A DNA stretch of 64,000 nt from Comamonas sp. Y33R10-2 (GCF_019355935.1 NZ_CP079925.1:3410001-3474000), one strand, 5' to 3'. Counted from the stretch's first letter, positions 1-10,790 are shown. Numbers and translations: made by a program. Notes: generated from the sequence alone by a model not told the origin.

Positions 1-441
1 AATGCCACTTACGCCAAGTACCTGCTGTTCCCCAGCATTCCCGGCACCGGTGAGCTGATGGTGTTTTGCGGTGCCATGGCCGGTGCGGGTCTGGCCTTTC
101 TCTGGTTTAACGCCCACCCCGCGCAGGTGTTCATGGGCGACGTGGGTGCACTGGCGCTGGGTGCGGCATTGGGCACCATCGCCGTGATCGTGCGCCAGGA
201 AATTGTGCTGGCCATCATGGGCGGCATCTTTGTGGCTGAAGCCGTCTCGGTGATGCTGCAGGTGACTTACTTCAAATACACCAAGAAGCGCTATGGCGAA
301 GGCCGACGCCTCTTGAAGATGGCCCCGCTGCACCACCACTTTGAAAAGAGCGGCTGGAAGGAAACGCAGGTTGTGACCCGCTTTTGGATCATCACCATGC
401 TGCTGTGCCTGCTGGGGCTGTCTACCCTGAAGCTGAGGTAG
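1..441 (+). CDS. mraY: MraY, phospho-MurNAc-pentapeptide transferase (C-terminal part)
   Basis: Integral membrane enzyme that moves phospho-MurNAc-pentapeptide from UDP onto undecaprenyl phosphate, giving lipid I. The reading frame is open from base 1, so the start lies outside the window and only the last 146 residues are seen. They contain the family signatures [18 protein letters not shown] and [12 protein letters not shown], the latter holding the conserved HHH segment, followed by a final hydrophobic helix ending [10 protein letters not shown]. It is the first gene of the visible dcw cluster and ends 5 nt before the murD start. Family assignment is secure; the 5' part cannot be judged. 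Confidence 0.97.
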   Translation, partial: NATYAKYLLFPSIPGTGELMVFCGAMAGAGLAFLWFNAHPAQVFMGDVGALALGAALGTIAVIVRQEIVLAIMGGIFVAEAVSVMLQVTYFKYTKKRYGEGRRLLKMAPLHHHFEKSGWKETQVVTRFWIITMLLCLLGLSTLKLR

Positions 442-446
442 TCGCC

Positions 447-2381
447 ATGCAAGACGAAGACCTCAAGCTCAACCCTCAGTCGCCGCAGCAGCAGGCCGAA
501 GATGCTATGCAAATGCAAGCGTCTTGTGCTGATGCGCAGACGTCTTCAGAGTTCATTGCTGTTGAAAGTAATGAAGTTCAGGCAGTAGTTGCTACTGAAA
601 TTGAAGCAGGCCTAGTGGCCTCTCCTATTTCTGAGGCTCCTGTGGCGGCTCTGGAAGCTGAGCCAATCCCTGATATCTCAACGCTGACAGCCGCTAAAGA
701 TGCAGCCGCTTTTGTGGCGCAAATCTTTGCCGACCCTAGCATCTCCGATGCGGCAGATGGTGAAGTCACGCAAGCTCAAGAGCAGCTTGAAGTGGCTGAA
801 GTTGAAGTGGTGGAGCTGCCGCCCGTGCCTGCACTGTGGCCGCAAGGCGCAGCCCAGCATCTGCAGGGCCAGCGCGTGCTGATTCTGGGTCTGGGCATCT
901 CGGGCATCGCCATGGCACGCTGGTGCGTGCGCGCCGGTGCCGATGTCACGGTGGCCGATACACGTGAGGCGCCTCCCTTCTTACCGGCTTTGCAGTCCGA
1001 ATTGCCCAGTGTGCGCTTTGTCGCAGGCGAATTTTCTGCGGCGCTGGTCGATGGTCAAAGTCTGAGTTCTGTGTACCGCTCACCCGGCCTGAGCCCTGCA
1101 GACGTTGCTGCGGTTTTTAATGCCTCACGCAGCATTGGCCTGCCCACGGGCGGTGAGCTGGACTTGTTCGCCTTCGCCCTCAGAGGGCTGCGTGACTCTC
1201 ACGGCTATGCCCCCAAAGTGCTGGGCATTACAGGTACCAATGGCAAGACGACAGTCACCTCTTTGACGGGCCAGTTGCTCGAACATGCCGGTCTTAAAGT
1301 CGGTGTCGCTGGCAATATTGGTCCGACATTGATGGATACGCTGTCGCAGCGCATTGATGCGAATGAGCTGCCTGATGCTTGGGTGCTGGAGCTGTCCAGC
1401 TTCCAGCTCGACGATTTGAACGTGGGTGGCAATGGCTTTGCGCCCACGGCCGCAACGGTACTCAACATCACGCAAGACCATCTGGACTGGCATGGCGGCA
1501 TGCAGGCCTATGCAGATGCCAAGGCTCATGTCTTTGGCGAGCAGGGCCTGATGGTGCTGAACCGCGAAGACCCTGTGGTCATGGCCATGCTGCCCGCAGC
1601 CGTGCCTGTGCCCGGTAAGCGCGGCAAGACTTTTCAGCGCGCCTATGTCACCTTTGGTGGCGACATGCCACGCCGCCCCGGCGACTTTGGTCTGGAAACC
1701 GTTAACGGTATGACGTGGCTGGTGCGCGCCCATGAGGCTGACGAAACCAGCAAGGGCAAGCACGCCGATGACCTGCATATTGCCCGTCTGATGCCTGCGG
1801 ATGCCCTGCGTATTCGCGGTCGTCACAACGCTATCAATGCCTTGTCAGCACTGGCGCTGGCAACGGGCGCGGGCTGCAATCTGGCTCCGCTGCTCTTTGG
1901 TCTGCGCGAATATCGCGGCGAACCGCACCGCGTGCAGCCCATCGGCCGCGTGAGCGATGTTGAATACTTTGACGACAGCAAGGGCACGAATGTGGGCGCC
2001 ACCGTGGCCGCTCTCATGGGTCTTGGCCCCGATCACCGCATCGTGGTGATTCTGGGCGGTCTGGGTAAGGGGCAGGATTTTGCACCGCTGGCAGCTCCCG
2101 TCTCGCGCTATGTGCGCGCTGCCGTGCTGATCGGCCAAGATGCGCCTCTCATCCGTGAAGCACTTACCGACTGCGGTGTGACGTTAGTGGATGCAAGCAC
2201 CATGCAGGACGCTGTGGAGCATGCAGCCCGTCTGGCCCACGCCAACGATGCGGTGCTGCTCTCGCCTGCCTGTGCAAGCATGGACATGTTCAAAGACTAC
2301 GCGGACCGAGCCCACCAGTTTGTGGAAGCCGTGCGTGAGCTGGCCTTGGAAACAGGCCAGCAACTGGAGGAAGGTGCATGA
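447..2381 (+). CDS. murD: MurD, UDP-MurNAc-L-Ala:D-Glu ligase with long acidic N-terminal extension
   Basis: Cytoplasmic ATP-dependent Mur ligase that adds D-glutamate to UDP-MurNAc-L-alanine. The Rossmann motif [11 protein letters not shown] begins near residue 143 and the ATP-binding loop [10 protein letters not shown] lies near residue 260; FDDSKGTN and [10 protein letters not shown] in the C-terminal domain are typical of MurD. At 644 aa it is much longer than E. coli MurD (438 aa). Most of the excess is an N-terminal stretch of about 135 residues rich in Ala, Glu, Val and Gln and poor in Lys/Arg, probably disordered. ATG 447 is chosen because it follows the mraY stop; an in-frame ATG at 384 lies inside mraY. 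The stop overlaps ftsW by 4 nt. Confidence 0.95.
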   Translation: MQDEDLKLNPQSPQQQAEDAMQMQASCADAQTSSEFIAVESNEVQAVVATEIEAGLVASPISEAPVAALEAEPIPDISTLTAAKDAAAFVAQIFADPSISDAADGEVTQAQEQLEVAEVEVVELPPVPALWPQGAAQHLQGQRVLILGLGISGIAMARWCVRAGADVTVADTREAPPFLPALQSELPSVRFVAGEFSAALVDGQSLSSVYRSPGLSPADVAAVFNASRSIGLPTGGELDLFAFALRGLRDSHGYAPKVLGITGTNGKTTVTSLTGQLLEHAGLKVGVAGNIGPTLMDTLSQRIDANELPDAWVLELSSFQLDDLNVGGNGFAPTAATVLNITQDHLDWHGGMQAYADAKAHVFGEQGLMVLNREDPVVMAMLPAAVPVPGKRGKTFQRAYVTFGGDMPRRPGDFGLETVNGMTWLVRAHEADETSKGKHADDLHIARLMPADALRIRGRHNAINALSALALATGAGCNLAPLLFGLREYRGEPHRVQPIGRVSDVEYFDDSKGTNVGATVAALMGLGPDHRIVVILGGLGKGQDFAPLAAPVSRYVRAAVLIGQDAPLIREALTDCGVTLVDASTMQDAVEHAARLAHANDAVLLSPACASMDMFKDYADRAHQFVEAVRELALETGQQLEEGA

Positions 2382-3649
2382 CTGCCACCTTCCTGACCAG
2401 CCTCTCAGGCCGCATGCGCTCGTGGTTTCGCAGCGCTGAGGACAAGCCCATCGACGTACTGCCTGTGCGCGTGGGTGGGCCGCTGTACGACCGCCCCACC
2501 CGCACGCCGGCTAGCGTGCTGGGGCTTGATCTGGCATTGATCTGGGTTGTCATCGCCTTGTTGTCCTGGAGTTTGGTCATGGTTTATTCGGCATCCATTG
2601 CGATGCCGGATAACCCGCGTTTTGGCAAGATTCAGCCCTATCACTTCTTGGTGCGCCACACCATGTCGATCGGCATGGCGTTTGTGGGGGCACTGCTGGC
2701 CTTTCAGGTTCCCATGAAGGTGTGGGAGAAGGTAGCGCGCAAGCTGTTTGTCGTCTCCATCATCTTGCTCGTGGCGGTGTTGATTCCGCATGTGGGCGTG
2801 GTGGTCAATGGGGCGCGGCGCTGGTTGTCGCTGGGCATCATGAACTTTCAGCCTTCAGAGCTGGCCAAGTTCGCCATCCTGATCTATGCCGCCGACTACA
2901 TGGTGCGCAAGATGGAAGTCAAAGAGCGGTTCTTCCGCGCCGTGCTGCCCATGGGATTAGCTGTGGTCGTGGTGGGCGTGCTGCTGCTGGCCGAGCCGGA
3001 TATGGGCGCTTTCATGGTAATCGTGGTGATCTCCATGGGCATTTTGTTCTTGGGCGGTGTGAATGCGCGCATGTTCTTCATCATCGCGCTGCTGGTGGTG
3101 GGGGCCTTTGCGCTGATCATTGCCACCTCAGAATGGCGCCGCGAACGCATCTTTGCGTATCTGGATCCATGGGATGAAAAGCACGCGCTGGGCAAGGGCT
3201 ACCAGCTCTCTCACGCGTTGATTGCTATTGGCCGGGGCGAGATCTTTGGCGTGGGGTTAGGCCGCAGTGTAGAAAAGCTGCACTGGCTACCCGAGGCGCA
3301 TACCGACTTTTTGTTGGCCGTGATTGGTGAAGAGTTGGGCCTGATTGGTTTGCTGGTGATTGCGGCCGTCTTCTTTTGGCTGACTCGCCGAATCATGTTG
3401 ATTGGTCGTCAGGCCATTGCGCTAGACCGAGTGTTTTCCGGGCTGGTGGCTGAAGGCGTGGCGATCTGGATGGGCTTTCAGGCCTTTATCAACATGGGTG
3501 TGAATTTGGGTGCTCTGCCAACCAAAGGTCTGACTCTTCCGTTAATGAGCTTTGGTGGTTCGGCCATTTTGATGAATTTGATTGCGATAGCTGTGGTGCT
3601 CAGAGTCGATTACGAAAACAAGTTGCTGATGAAGGGAGGTCACGCATGA
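2378..3649 (+). CDS. ftsW: FtsW, septal SEDS peptidoglycan glycosyltransferase
   Basis: SEDS-family polytopic membrane protein that polymerises glycan strands at the septum with its partner class B PBP. The 423-aa protein has a cytoplasmic N-tail of about 55 residues and then roughly ten hydrophobic segments. Family motifs visible are [65 protein letters not shown] and a C-terminal [13 protein letters not shown]. The start overlaps the murD stop as ATGA and the end overlaps the murG start the same way, implying translational coupling. Its position between murD and murG separates it from the paralogue rodA at 18868. Confidence 0.97.
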   Translation: MTATFLTSLSGRMRSWFRSAEDKPIDVLPVRVGGPLYDRPTRTPASVLGLDLALIWVVIALLSWSLVMVYSASIAMPDNPRFGKIQPYHFLVRHTMSIGMAFVGALLAFQVPMKVWEKVARKLFVVSIILLVAVLIPHVGVVVNGARRWLSLGIMNFQPSELAKFAILIYAADYMVRKMEVKERFFRAVLPMGLAVVVVGVLLLAEPDMGAFMVIVVISMGILFLGGVNARMFFIIALLVVGAFALIIATSEWRRERIFAYLDPWDEKHALGKGYQLSHALIAIGRGEIFGVGLGRSVEKLHWLPEAHTDFLLAVIGEELGLIGLLVIAAVFFWLTRRIMLIGRQAIALDRVFSGLVAEGVAIWMGFQAFINMGVNLGALPTKGLTLPLMSFGGSAILMNLIAIAVVLRVDYENKLLMKGGHA

Positions 3650-4743
3650 GTCTCCCCGTCTCAAAAACGACCTCTAAAAACAAACAACGTGTTGCGCTCG
3701 TCATGGCGGGTGGCACGGGTGGTCATATCTTCCCCGGTCTGGCTGTGGCGCAAGAGTTGCGCGCGCGCGGCTGGGTGGTGCATTGGCTGGGCGCCCCCGG
3801 CTCGATGGAGTCACGCATCGTGCCGCCGCAAGGCTTTGCGCTGGAGCTCATTGAGTTCGGTGGTGTGCGTGGCAAGGGCATCAAGACCCTGCTGCAACTG
3901 CCGCTCAAGTTACTCAAGGCTTTCTCTCAGGCACGTGCTGTGATCAAGCGCGTGCAGCCCGATGTCGTCATTGGTTTGGGCGGCTACCTCACCGTGCCCG
4001 GTGGTTTGATGGCCGCCATGTCTGGTGTGCCCGTGGTGCTGCATGAGCAAAACTCTGTGGCCGGCATGGCCAACAAGGTGGTGGCCAAGGTCGCTAAGCG
4101 CGTGTTCACCGCTTTCCCTCGGGTGTTTGCCAAGGGTGAATGGGTGGGCAACCCACTGCGTCAGCCGTTTTTGGAACAAGCTGCACCGGCCCAGCGCTTT
4201 GCGGGCCGCACTGGCACGCTTAAGCTTTTGGTCGTAGGCGGTAGCTTGGGTGCGAAGGCGCTCAACGAAATTGTTCCTCAAGCGCTAGCCTTAATTGCTG
4301 AGGATCAACGCCCTCAAGTCACACACCAAAGCGGTGCGGCGCAGATCGATGCACTGCGTGCCAACTATCAGGCTGCTGGTGTACAGGCCGAGCTGACCCC
4401 TTTTATTGATGACACGGCGAAAGCCTTTGCTGAAGCCGATGTCATCGTCTGCCGTGCCGGTGCTAGCACCGTGACCGAGATCGCTGCCGTGGGCGCCGCA
4501 GCGGTCTATGTGCCCTTCCCGGCAGCGGTGGACGACCACCAGACCAGCAACGCCCGCTTTTTGGTGGATGCCGGAGCTGGTTGGTTGATGCCACAAAGTA
4601 CTTTAAGCGCCCACGGGTTGGCTGAAATGCTACAAAATATGCAGCGCGCTACGCTGTTGGAGCGCGCTGAACTCGCGAAGAAAATGCAAAAGATTGATGC
4701 CACCGAAAAGGTGGTTGCCGCTTGTGAGGAACTGGCCGTATGA
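3646..4743 (+). CDS. murG: MurG, lipid II-forming GlcNAc transferase
   Basis: Peripheral membrane GT-B glycosyltransferase that adds GlcNAc from UDP-GlcNAc to lipid I. The first glycine loop [15 protein letters not shown] occupies residues 21-35, the second Rossmann domain starts at [17 protein letters not shown], and the donor-site segment [16 protein letters not shown] followed by [14 protein letters not shown] is present. Length 365 aa is close to the usual 355. The first 14 residues (Ser/Lys/Thr rich) precede the conserved core. ATG 3646 overlaps the ftsW stop by 4 nt and the end overlaps murC by 4 nt. Confidence 0.97.
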   Translation: MSLPVSKTTSKNKQRVALVMAGGTGGHIFPGLAVAQELRARGWVVHWLGAPGSMESRIVPPQGFALELIEFGGVRGKGIKTLLQLPLKLLKAFSQARAVIKRVQPDVVIGLGGYLTVPGGLMAAMSGVPVVLHEQNSVAGMANKVVAKVAKRVFTAFPRVFAKGEWVGNPLRQPFLEQAAPAQRFAGRTGTLKLLVVGGSLGAKALNEIVPQALALIAEDQRPQVTHQSGAAQIDALRANYQAAGVQAELTPFIDDTAKAFAEADVIVCRAGASTVTEIAAVGAAAVYVPFPAAVDDHQTSNARFLVDAGAGWLMPQSTLSAHGLAEMLQNMQRATLLERAELAKKMQKIDATEKVVAACEELAV

Positions 4744-6176
4744 AACACGCCATTCATCACATTCACTTTGTCGGTATTGGCGGATCCGGCATGAGCGGTA
4801 TTGCAGAGGTTCTGCATAACCTGGGTTACGTTATTTCGGGCTCCGACCTGTCGGATAGCGCCACGCTGCGCCGACTGTCGGACCTCGGCATTAAGACCTA
4901 TGTGGGTCATGCCGCCGAGAATGTTTCGGGCGCTGATGCCGTGGTCACCTCGACTGCGGTGCAAAGCGACAACCCCGAAGTCGTGACCGCCCGCGAGAAA
5001 AAAATTCCTGTCGTGCCTCGCGCACTGATGCTGGCGGAGCTGATGCGCTTTAAGCAAGGCATCGCCATTGCGGGCGCGCACGGCAAGACCACGACCACCA
5101 GCTTGGTGACCAGCGTGCTGGCCGAAGCCGGTCTGGATCCCACGTTTGTCATCGGTGGCAAGCTCAATAGCGCGGGTGCCAATGCCAAGCTGGGACAGGG
5201 CGACTACATCGTGGTCGAGGCTGATGAGTCCGATGCCTCCTTTCTGAACCTGCTGCCTGTGATGGCCGTCGTCACCAATATTGATGCCGACCACATGGAA
5301 ACCTACGGCCACGACTTTGGCCGTCTGAAGCAGGCGTTTGTCGATTTTCTGCACCGCATGCCGTTCTACGGTCGCGCCATCCTTTGCTTGGATAGCCCCG
5401 CGGTGCGCGAAATTTTGCCCAAGCTGGCCCGCCCGGTGACGACTTACGGCTTTGCCGAAGACGCGCAGGTGCGTGCAGTCAACGTGCGCGCTGAGTCTGG
5501 CCGCATGTGCTTTACGGTCAAGCGCAGCTTGGGCGATCAAACCTATCCCGATCTGGATTTGGTGTTGAGCCTGCCCGGAGAGCACAACGTGCTCAACGCC
5601 CTGTCTGCCGTGGTGGTCGCCATGGAGCTTGAAATATCGGATGAAGCGCTGCAGCGCGCATTGGAGAACTTCAAGGGAGTGGGCCGCCGCTTTCAGCGCT
5701 ATGGCGATCTGCCAGCCAGCAATGGCGGCGTGTTCACCGTGATTGATGACTACGGTCATCACCCGGTTGAGATGGCGGCCACGCTGGCTGCTGCGCGCGG
5801 AGCCTTCCCCGGCCAGCGCTTGGTGCTGTCCTTTCAGCCCCACCGCTATAGCCGCACACGCGACTGCTTTGAAGACTTTGTGAAGGTCATCGGCAGCGCA
5901 GACTCCGTGCTGCTGGCTGAGGTATATGCCGCTGGCGAGTCGCCGATTGTGGCGGCTGATGGCCGTTCTTTGGCCCGTGCTTTGCGCGTGGCGGGCAAGA
6001 TTGATCCTGTGTTTGTGGAAGACATCGCCGATATGCCGGCGGCCATTTCGGCCAACGCGCAAGGCGGTGATGTATTGCTGTGCATGGGCGCCGGCTCTAT
6101 CGGAGCTGTGCCAGCAAAGCTGGTTGAGATGCTACAAAAACAAGAGCTAAATGTCATTGCAGGGAGTGCGGTATGA
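4740..6176 (+). CDS. murC: MurC, UDP-MurNAc:L-alanine ligase
   Basis: First amino acid ligase of the cytoplasmic peptidoglycan pathway. The N-terminal [17 protein letters not shown] binds the UDP substrate, [11 protein letters not shown] near residues 112-122 is the ATP loop, and EADESDASF and [14 protein letters not shown] (Mur ligase central and C-terminal signatures) are intact. At 478 aa it is of normal length. It starts at ATG 4740 inside the murG stop and ends 4 nt inside ddl. Near the 3' end (about 6130-6165) the DNA carries a GCTACAAAAA tract resembling short dispersed motifs elsewhere in the window. Confidence 0.97.
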   Translation: MKHAIHHIHFVGIGGSGMSGIAEVLHNLGYVISGSDLSDSATLRRLSDLGIKTYVGHAAENVSGADAVVTSTAVQSDNPEVVTAREKKIPVVPRALMLAELMRFKQGIAIAGAHGKTTTTSLVTSVLAEAGLDPTFVIGGKLNSAGANAKLGQGDYIVVEADESDASFLNLLPVMAVVTNIDADHMETYGHDFGRLKQAFVDFLHRMPFYGRAILCLDSPAVREILPKLARPVTTYGFAEDAQVRAVNVRAESGRMCFTVKRSLGDQTYPDLDLVLSLPGEHNVLNALSAVVVAMELEISDEALQRALENFKGVGRRFQRYGDLPASNGGVFTVIDDYGHHPVEMAATLAAARGAFPGQRLVLSFQPHRYSRTRDCFEDFVKVIGSADSVLLAEVYAAGESPIVAADGRSLARALRVAGKIDPVFVEDIADMPAAISANAQGGDVLLCMGAGSIGAVPAKLVEMLQKQELNVIAGSAV

Positions 6177-7144
6177 GCACATTTGGCACAAATATTGATG
6201 TGAAGGCATTGGGCAAAGTCGCCGTGCTGATGGGTGGGCGCTCGTCCGAACGCGAAGTCTCGCTGATGTCTGGCGCTGGCGTGCTGGCTGCTTTGCAGTC
6301 GCATGGCGTGGATGCCCATTCGTTTGATCATGCCGAGCAGGCTTTGGATCAGCTCAAAGTGCAAGGCTTTGACCGCTGCTTTATCGCGCTGCATGGCCGT
6401 TTTGGTGAAGATGGCACGGTGCAGGGTGCGCTGGAGCTGCTGGGCATTCCTTACACCGGCTCGGGTGTGATGGCTTCTAGCATCGCTATGGACAAGGTCA
6501 TGACCAAGCGCATCTGGCGCTTTGAAGGTCTGCCCACACCTGACTGGCGCATGGTGGCTTCGGCCGATGAAACCCGCGCTGCGTTTGAAGCGCTGGGCGC
6601 ACCCATGATCGTCAAGCCTGCACGTGACGGCTCCAGCATCGGCCTGACCAAGGTGATGAATGCCGACGAATGCGCTAAGGCCTATGCGCTGGCAGCGCAG
6701 TACGACGCAGAAGTGCTGTGCGAGGAGTTCATCACCGGTGATGAAACCACTTGCCCCGTGCTGGGTACCGGTGCCAAGGCGGGCGCGCTACCCGTGATTC
6801 GCATCGTGGCGCCCGAGGGCAACTACGACTACCAGAACAAGTACTTCACCGATACCACGCAATATCACTGCCCAAGCGGTCTGCCTGCCGATGAAGAAGC
6901 CGCGATTCAGCGCATTGTGGAAAAAGCCTTCCGCACGCTGGGCTGCCGTGGCTGGGCGCGTGCCGACATCATGATTCGCGGCAGTGATCGCAAGCCTTTC
7001 TTGCTGGAGATCAATACCTCGCCGGGCATGACCGGGCATTCTCTGGTCCCCATGGCTGCGCGTGCTTCTGGTGTGAGCTATGAAAACCTGTGCCTTGGCA
7101 TTTTGGCCATGAGCGCACTGGATGGAGATGCGGAGCAAGCATGA
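6173..7144 (+). CDS. ddl: D-alanine--D-alanine ligase
   Basis: ATP-grasp enzyme that joins two D-alanines to supply the terminal dipeptide for MurF. Motifs seen are [17 protein letters not shown] at the N-terminus, [31 protein letters not shown], the ATP-grasp [15 protein letters not shown], and the C-terminal metal and substrate motif [18 protein letters not shown]. Length 323 aa fits the DdlB type usually found in dcw clusters. The start overlaps murC by 4 nt and the stop overlaps ftsQ by 4 nt. Confidence 0.96.
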   Translation: MSTFGTNIDVKALGKVAVLMGGRSSEREVSLMSGAGVLAALQSHGVDAHSFDHAEQALDQLKVQGFDRCFIALHGRFGEDGTVQGALELLGIPYTGSGVMASSIAMDKVMTKRIWRFEGLPTPDWRMVASADETRAAFEALGAPMIVKPARDGSSIGLTKVMNADECAKAYALAAQYDAEVLCEEFITGDETTCPVLGTGAKAGALPVIRIVAPEGNYDYQNKYFTDTTQYHCPSGLPADEEAAIQRIVEKAFRTLGCRGWARADIMIRGSDRKPFLLEINTSPGMTGHSLVPMAARASGVSYENLCLGILAMSALDGDAEQA

Positions 7145-7947
7145 GTCGCAACCATCCCACATCTGTCGTTCCGTTCGACGTCAAGCTGATGAACATCACC
7201 GCTACGGTTATGTTCATGGGGTGCTTGGCGGCGCTCGTGATGACCGTGGGGTGGTGGCTGATGCGAACTCCGGCCTTCAATATTGGCCGCATCGTGGTGG
7301 ATGGCGAGTTGGTGCACAACACGGCGCTGACGCTGCGGGCTAATGTGGCGCCCGTGCTCAAAGGCAATTTCTTCACCGTGGATTTGAAAGCCGCTCAACA
7401 TGCTTTCGAGCAAGCGCCCTGGATTCAGGAGGCGCGTGTGCGCCGCGAATACCCCAACGGCTTGCGCGTCTCTCTCAAGGAGCATGTGGCAGAGGCCTTC
7501 TGGGGCCCTGAGACCGGCAGCGGTCTGCTCAATAAATCGGGTGAAGTGTTTGAAGCCAACTTGGGCGAGTTGGATCGCGAAGGTCTGCCTCGCCTGCAGG
7601 GGCCTGATGGATCTGCACCACGAGTTCTGCAGATGTACCACGCGCTCGCGCCGGCTCTGAAACCACTCAATGTTGAGCTAGATAGTTTGACGCTCAATGC
7701 CCGCGGCAGCTGGGATGCGGTGCTAGATAACGATGCCCAGCTTGAACTAGGCGGCGGCACGACAGAAGACGTACTGCTACGCGTGCAGCGCTTGGTGCGC
7801 ACGTTGCCCAAAATTAGCTCTCAATACCAGCGCTCGGTTGCGGATCTTGCATCCGCTGATTTGCGCTACGAAGACGGATATGCCTTGCGACTCAAAGGCG
7901 TAACTACTGGATCCTCCGCGCCGGCACTCGCCAGCCCCAGACGATGA
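7141..7947 (+). CDS. ftsQ: FtsQ, divisome membrane protein
   Basis: Bitopic inner-membrane protein linking early and late divisome proteins (FtsQLB complex). The 268-aa product has a short cytoplasmic tail, one hydrophobic helix around residues 16-40, a POTRA domain beginning [16 protein letters not shown] and a beta domain with [19 protein letters not shown]. An upstream in-frame ATG at 7090 exists, but 7141 is preferred because it gives the same ATGA overlap seen at the four preceding junctions and puts the membrane helix at the usual distance from the N-terminus. It is followed by a 72-nt gap before ftsA. Confidence 0.93.
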   Translation: MSRNHPTSVVPFDVKLMNITATVMFMGCLAALVMTVGWWLMRTPAFNIGRIVVDGELVHNTALTLRANVAPVLKGNFFTVDLKAAQHAFEQAPWIQEARVRREYPNGLRVSLKEHVAEAFWGPETGSGLLNKSGEVFEANLGELDREGLPRLQGPDGSAPRVLQMYHALAPALKPLNVELDSLTLNARGSWDAVLDNDAQLELGGGTTEDVLLRVQRLVRTLPKISSQYQRSVADLASADLRYEDGYALRLKGVTTGSSAPALASPRR

Positions 7948-8019
7948 ACCGCAGCAGGAAAGCAAATATGCAAGGCGCACATAAAGATAAGACGGAACTT
8001 ACCGAGGGCGGACGCTGAT

Positions 8020-9249
8020 ATGGCAAGAGAATACAAGGATGTAATCGTTGGTCTGGACATCGGCACCGCCAAAGTCATGGCGGTGGTGGCCGAGGTCTTG
8101 CCTAATGGCGAGCTGAAACTGGCAGGCCTTGGTGTGGCCCCCAGCAATGGCTTAAAGCGCGGCGTGGTGGTCAATATTGATGCCACGGTGCAGAGTATTC
8201 AGCAGGCTTTGAAAGAGGCTGAGTTGATGGCTGATTGCAAGATTCAGCGCGTGTGCACAGGCATCACGGGCAGCCACATCCGGGGCCTTAACTCCAGCGG
8301 CATGGTGGCAATCAAGGACAAGGAAGTCACCTCGACCGACATGGCCCGTGTGATGGAAACCGCCAAGGCCATCAATATTTCGTCCGACCAGCGCCTTTTG
8401 CTGGTGGAGGCGCAAGAGTTTGTCATTGACGGCCATGAGGTGCGCGAGCCCATCGGCATGAGCGGCATTCGCCTTGAAGCCAAGATTCATATCGTCACGG
8501 GCGCGCAAAGCGCGGCTGAGAACATCATCAAGTGCGTGCGCCGCTGCGGCCTGGAAGTCGAGCAGTTGCTGCTTAACCCACTGGCATCCGCACACGCCGT
8601 GCTGACCGATGACGAGCGTGAGCTGGGCGTGGCGGTGGTCGATATCGGCGCAGGCGCGACGGATGTCGCTATTTTCACTGGTGGCGCGATTCGCCACACG
8701 GCGGTGATTCCGATTGCGGGTGATTTGATTACCAGCGACATCGCCATGGCGCTGCGCACGCCAACCAAGGATGCTGAAGACATTAAGGTTGAGAGCGGCT
8801 ACGCCAAGCAACTTCTGGCGGATCCTGATGCGCAGGTTGAAGTGCCGGGCTTGGGTGATCGCAGCCCCCGCATGATTAGCAAGCAGGCGCTGGCCGGCGT
8901 GATCGAGCCGCGCGTTGAAGAAATTTTCTCGCTGGTGCAGCAAGTCATCCGCGAGTCGGGCTACGAAGAAGTGCTGTCCTCGGGCATCGTGCTCACGGGC
9001 GGCAGCTCCGTCATGCCCGGAATGATTGAGCTGGGCGAGGACATCTTCCTCAAGCCCGTACGCCGCGGTCTTCCCAAGTATTCGGGTGCGCTGGCCGACA
9101 TGGTCGCCCAGCCCCGCGCCGCCACCGTGATGGGCCTGCTTGATGAAGCGCGCCTGGCACGTATACGTGGCTACAAAGTGGCTCAGCAAAGCGGATCGAT
9201 GAAGACTGCTTTTGGCCGGTTCAAGGACTTTATTGTGGGGAACTTCTGA
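8020..9249 (+). CDS. ftsA: FtsA, actin-like divisome anchor
   Basis: Actin-fold ATPase that tethers FtsZ filaments to the membrane. Motifs: VGLDIGTAKVMAVVAE (phosphate 1), VVDIGAGATDVAIF (phosphate 2), IVLTGGSSVMPGM (adenosine motif), and a C-terminal amphipathic end GRFKDFIVGNF that would act as the membrane-targeting helix. The 409-aa length is normal. It stands between ftsQ and ftsZ as in most proteobacteria; the gap to ftsZ is 146 nt. Confidence 0.97.
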   Translation: MAREYKDVIVGLDIGTAKVMAVVAEVLPNGELKLAGLGVAPSNGLKRGVVVNIDATVQSIQQALKEAELMADCKIQRVCTGITGSHIRGLNSSGMVAIKDKEVTSTDMARVMETAKAINISSDQRLLLVEAQEFVIDGHEVREPIGMSGIRLEAKIHIVTGAQSAAENIIKCVRRCGLEVEQLLLNPLASAHAVLTDDERELGVAVVDIGAGATDVAIFTGGAIRHTAVIPIAGDLITSDIAMALRTPTKDAEDIKVESGYAKQLLADPDAQVEVPGLGDRSPRMISKQALAGVIEPRVEEIFSLVQQVIRESGYEEVLSSGIVLTGGSSVMPGMIELGEDIFLKPVRRGLPKYSGALADMVAQPRAATVMGLLDEARLARIRGYKVAQQSGSMKTAFGRFKDFIVGNF

Positions 9250-9395
9250 TATGAGCACCTATCGCATGTTCATCACAGGCCCCCCGTTAATGGATTTTTT
9301 AGGGTTGCGAAGGCGAAGGCCTCGACGACCTCTGATTTCGATGATTTCTTTTCCACAGCAGCGACAGACCACCACTCAAGAACAGGAGCACCACT

Positions 9396-10589
9396 ATGCC
9401 GATTGACATGATTGAAACAGAAGAATTCAACCAAGGTACGCAGATCAAAGTGATCGGCGTCGGTGGCGGCGGCGGCAACGCCGTTGACCACATGATTGAA
9501 CGTAACGTGCAAGGCGTTCAATTCATCACGGCCAATACGGATGCTCAAGCCCTGCTGCGCAGCCGCGCACATCGCACGATTCATTTGGGTGGTAGCGGCT
9601 TGGGCGCTGGCAGTAAGCCAGACAAGGGTCGCGAGGCTGCGGAGCTGGCTGTGGAAGACATCCGCGCTGCAATTGAAGGTGCACACATGCTCTTCATTAC
9701 AGCCGGTATGGGCGGTGGTACGGGTACCGGTGCATCGCCTGTGATCGCACGAGTGGCCAAGGAAATGGGCATTCTGACGGTGGGCGTGGTGACCAAGCCT
9801 TTCGATTGGGAAGGCGGGCGCCGCATGCAAAACGCTGACTCCGGCCTGGCCGAGTTGGAAGCGAATGTGGACTCGTTGATCGTCGTGCTCAACGAAAAGC
9901 TGCTCGACGTGCTGGGTGACGATATCTCCCAAGATGAGGCTTTTGCCCATGCCAACGATGTTCTGAAGAACGCCGTGGGCGGTATTGCCGAAATCATCAA
10001 CGAGTACGGCCATGTGAACGTCGACTTTGAAGACGTGCGCACCGTGATGGGCGAGCCAGGCAAGGCCATGATGGGTACGGCCAAGGCCGCAGGCCCTGAC
10101 CGAGCCCGTATCGCTGCTGAACAAGCCGTGGCTTGCCCACTGCTCGAAGGTATCGATCTGTCTGGCGCCAAGGGTGTGCTGGTGCTGGTGACTGCGGCCA
10201 AGGGTAGCTTGAAGCTGTCCGAGTCGCGTCTGGCCATGTCCACCATCAATGCCTACGCTTCGCCTGATGCACATGTGATTTACGGTGCTGCCTACGACGA
10301 CTCACTGGGTGACGAAATCCGCGTGACTGTGGTAGCTACCGGCCTGTCGCGCCCTAACGTGCGTCGCCAGAACATTCAGGTGGTGCAGGGCGGTCTGCGC
10401 ACTGGTACGGACAACGTCGCAGTGGGTCTGCCTCCTATCGGTGGTCTGGACTACGGCACGGCCAACACCAATGTGCCTAGCGTCTGGCGCACCAACCGTA
10501 CCCAAGCTTCGGAGCGCGTGAGCGCACTGGCGTCTGGCGGTATGGATGATGTGGAAATCCCTGCGTTCCTGCGCAAGCAAGCTGACTAA
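9396..10589 (+). CDS. ftsZ: FtsZ, tubulin-like division GTPase
   Basis: Tubulin homologue that forms the Z ring. The GTP-binding G-box is AGMGGGTGTGASPVIA (Ser where many homologues have Ala), and VGGGGGNAVDHM is at the N-terminus. A variable linker rich in Thr, Asn and Gly leads to the conserved C-terminal peptide DVEIPAFLRKQAD that contacts FtsA and other partners. A clear Shine-Dalgarno (AGGAG) lies 7 nt before ATG 9396. A dispersed hairpin repeat begins 7 nt after the stop. Confidence 0.98.
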   Translation: MPIDMIETEEFNQGTQIKVIGVGGGGGNAVDHMIERNVQGVQFITANTDAQALLRSRAHRTIHLGGSGLGAGSKPDKGREAAELAVEDIRAAIEGAHMLFITAGMGGGTGTGASPVIARVAKEMGILTVGVVTKPFDWEGGRRMQNADSGLAELEANVDSLIVVLNEKLLDVLGDDISQDEAFAHANDVLKNAVGGIAEIINEYGHVNVDFEDVRTVMGEPGKAMMGTAKAAGPDRARIAAEQAVACPLLEGIDLSGAKGVLVLVTAAKGSLKLSESRLAMSTINAYASPDAHVIYGAAYDDSLGDEIRVTVVATGLSRPNVRRQNIQVVQGGLRTGTDNVAVGLPPIGGLDYGTANTNVPSVWRTNRTQASERVSALASGGMDDVEIPAFLRKQAD

Positions 10590-10596
10590 GGCTAGC

Positions 10597-10687
10597 ACCC
10601 CCTGAGGCGCTTTGCGCCTTCCTCCTCTCTCGCTTTGCGGGAGGGGGACGAAGCCATCGCTGCGGGGCGGCCCTTGCTCGGCTTCCC
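10597..10687 (+). repeat. Dispersed hairpin repeat, copy 1 (3' of ftsZ)
   Basis: About 90 bp beginning 7 nt after the ftsZ stop. It contains hairpin 1 (GGCGC-TTT-GCGCC), hairpin 2 (CTCTC...GGGAGGGGG type), then a conserved block GCTGCGGGGCGGCCCTTGCT. Related copies are at 24834-24905 (+), 35474-35557 (-), 50742-50790 (+, partial) and 12709-12770 (-, degenerate). Which part of it, if any, acts as terminator or processing site is unknown. Confidence 0.85.
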
Positions 10688-10790
10688 TGACTTGGCGCCT
10701 GCTTGTTCAAAGCAGGCAGCGGTTAGTAGCAAAGGCCTTTGCTTCGTTAAGGGCTCAAGGCTCATCAATTCGCTGTATCGCAGCGATTAA

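Noticed and set aside
4506..6062. Long open frame on the minus strand opposite murC (518 codons)
   Set aside because: Mirror of a GC-rich coding gene with third-position bias; low-complexity His/Gln/Ala-rich translation without family motifs, while murC on the other strand is certain.
8152..9258. 368-codon minus-strand frame opposite ftsA
   Set aside because: Antisense shadow of a conserved gene; no start signal and no domain.
9212..9406. 64-codon frame bridging ftsA and ftsZ
   Set aside because: Overlaps both certain genes in another frame and has no ribosome site.
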